This document shows, in pieces, positions 63,338 to 64,000 of a DNA stretch of 64,000 nt. The notes below the pieces were generated by a model. It did not search any database. It was not told the DNA's origin and saw only the letters and a program-made list of their open reading frames with translations. Source of the DNA: Niastella koreensis GR20-10 (GTDB lineage: Bacteria; Bacteroidota; Bacteroidia; Chitinophagales; Chitinophagaceae); the NCBI RefSeq assembly GCF_000246855.1, contig NC_016609.1, forward strand, positions 6,274,744 through 6,338,743. Direction: 5' to 3'. Every line of letters begins with the position of its first letter. Position 1 is the stretch's first letter. The position numbers and the translations under genes are program-made.

Positions 63338-64000
63338 ATAGCATGTTTACGATTCTATCAACGATATCTTTAGCTACTTGTTGCTTTGGTTTGCGGTCGT
63401 ACGCAATCTCATTACCGCCTTTTTCAAAAATAGTGACCTTATTGGTATCATAGCCAAAACCGGCGCCCTCATCGTTCAGGGAGTTCAGCACAATCAAATC
63501 GGCGTTTTTTGCCGCCAGTTTATCCAAAGCATACTGGCGTTCATTGGCTGTTTCCAGGGCAAAGCCTGCCAGCAATTGTCCATTGCGTTTCAGCTGCCCC
63601 AGGCTTTTTAAAATATCCTTTGTTTTGGTCAGTTCAATAACCAGGGTACCGCTTGTTTTTTTGATCTTTTCCGGCGCTGTTTCTACCGGGGTATAATCTG
63701 CCACAGCAGCGCTCATCACAGCAATATCAACGGTGGGAAACTCAGCCACACAGGTATCATACATTTCACCGGCAGTTTGCACTTTATGAACATAAATGCC
63801 GGGGAAAGTGGTTTTAACGGAAGATGGGCCCAGTACCAGGTGCACTTCGGCGCCCCGGCCGGCCAGCTCTTCTGCAATGGCCACGCCCATTTTACCTGAG
63901 GAATGATTACCGATAAACCGCACGGGATCAATAGGTTCATAGGTGGGTCCGGCAGTTACCAGCGCCTTTTTACCCGCCAGGTCTTTTTTACCAAAGATGT
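63330..64000 (-). CDS. coaBC: CoaBC (phosphopantothenoylcysteine decarboxylase/synthetase), C-terminal part
   Basis: The frame runs to the right edge, so the start and the decarboxylase half lie outside. What is seen is the CoaB ligase domain: KKALVTAGPTYEPIDPVRF, IGNHSSGKMGVAIAEELAGRGAEV, VMSAAVADYTPVE, KTKDILKSLG, LLAGFALET and NDEGAGFGYDTNKVTIF. It joins cysteine to phosphopantothenate on the way to coenzyme A. The GTG at 63923 is not the start, since conserved sequence continues upstream of it. It overlaps porD by 8 bases. Confidence 0.95.
   Translation of the reverse strand, partial: IFGKKDLAGKKALVTAGPTYEPIDPVRFIGNHSSGKMGVAIAEELAGRGAEVHLVLGPSSVKTTFPGIYVHKVQTAGEMYDTCVAEFPTVDIAVMSAAVADYTPVETAPEKIKKTSGTLVIELTKTKDILKSLGQLKRNGQLLAGFALETANERQYALDKLAAKNADLIVLNSLNDEGAGFGYDTNKVTIFEKGGNEIAYDRKPKQQVAKDIVDRIVNMLYV

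Noticed and set aside
1-64000. tRNA, rRNA, insertion sequence or prophage
   Set aside because: I looked in all spacers and saw no cloverleaf, transposase, integrase or phage structural gene.

Overview
The window is chromosomal DNA of a Bacteroidota bacterium, most likely family Chitinophagaceae (Niastella/Chitinophaga-like). The basis is type IX secretion and gliding genes (SprA, PorD, cargo with type A and type B C-terminal sorting domains), DUF2807, DUF4105, DUF4296 and DUF5916 families, futalosine-route menaquinone genes, and promoters of the Bacteroidota form TAnnTTTG. I see no rRNA, tRNA, CRISPR array, IS element or prophage. The naming to family level is inference.

Layout. 0-5 kb: an alpha-2-macroglobulin-like lipoprotein (cut by the left edge) divergent from penicillin-binding protein 1C, two tandem DUF2807 lipoproteins, and a broken AlbA_2-type regulator. 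5-8 kb: guaA and a periplasmic-binding-like protein. 8-17 kb: three parts of the ligase-associated DNA repair module (exonuclease, ATP-dependent ligase, Lhr-type helicase), interrupted by a di-haem cytochrome and a T9SS cargo protein; the fourth part (PdeM phosphoesterase) lies at 53.9-54.5 kb with a histone-deacetylase-like gene. 18-27.7 kb: a NarL-type response regulator, aminotransferase class IV, photolyase, a small-molecule kinase, mqnD, mqnB, two 6-pyruvoyltetrahydropterin-synthase-like genes, folE and fabD. 27.8-33 kb: S41 peptidase, GNAT, D-aminoacylase-like lipoprotein, fabH. 33-41 kb: ruvA and the 2378-residue sprA. 41-50 kb: SDR, PKD/type B cargo, alpha/beta hydrolase, DUF4105, guaB and an XRE/S24-type regulator. 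50-60 kb: DUF5916 protein, HDAC-like/PdeM pair, haem-binding protein, then a signalling block (two response regulators, one histidine kinase, two related membrane proteins, one unknown small protein). 60-64 kb: CoA-transferase subunits, and the DUF4296-porD-coaBC operon running off the right edge.

The most unusual feature is not a gene. At many gene boundaries sit short-period (about 6-9 nt) degenerate word arrays, each locus with its own word (for example 11 exact-register heptamers at 8081-8157), often facing a reverse-complement copy so that the spacer can fold into a hairpin. Two more palindromic families, a G-rich one (9465, 12500, 14459, 15213) and a CCCGA/TCGGG one (16434, 18826, 22474, 40857, 42540), also occur, and copies of both lie in frame inside the ligase and helicase genes, much like the palindromic elements known from Rickettsia. 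Other points of note are two reading frames whose conserved N termini lack any ATG/GTG/TTG start (photolyase at 20067; membrane protein before 57219) and promoters so close to the ATG that guaB, mqnB, ruvA and guaA look leaderless or nearly so.
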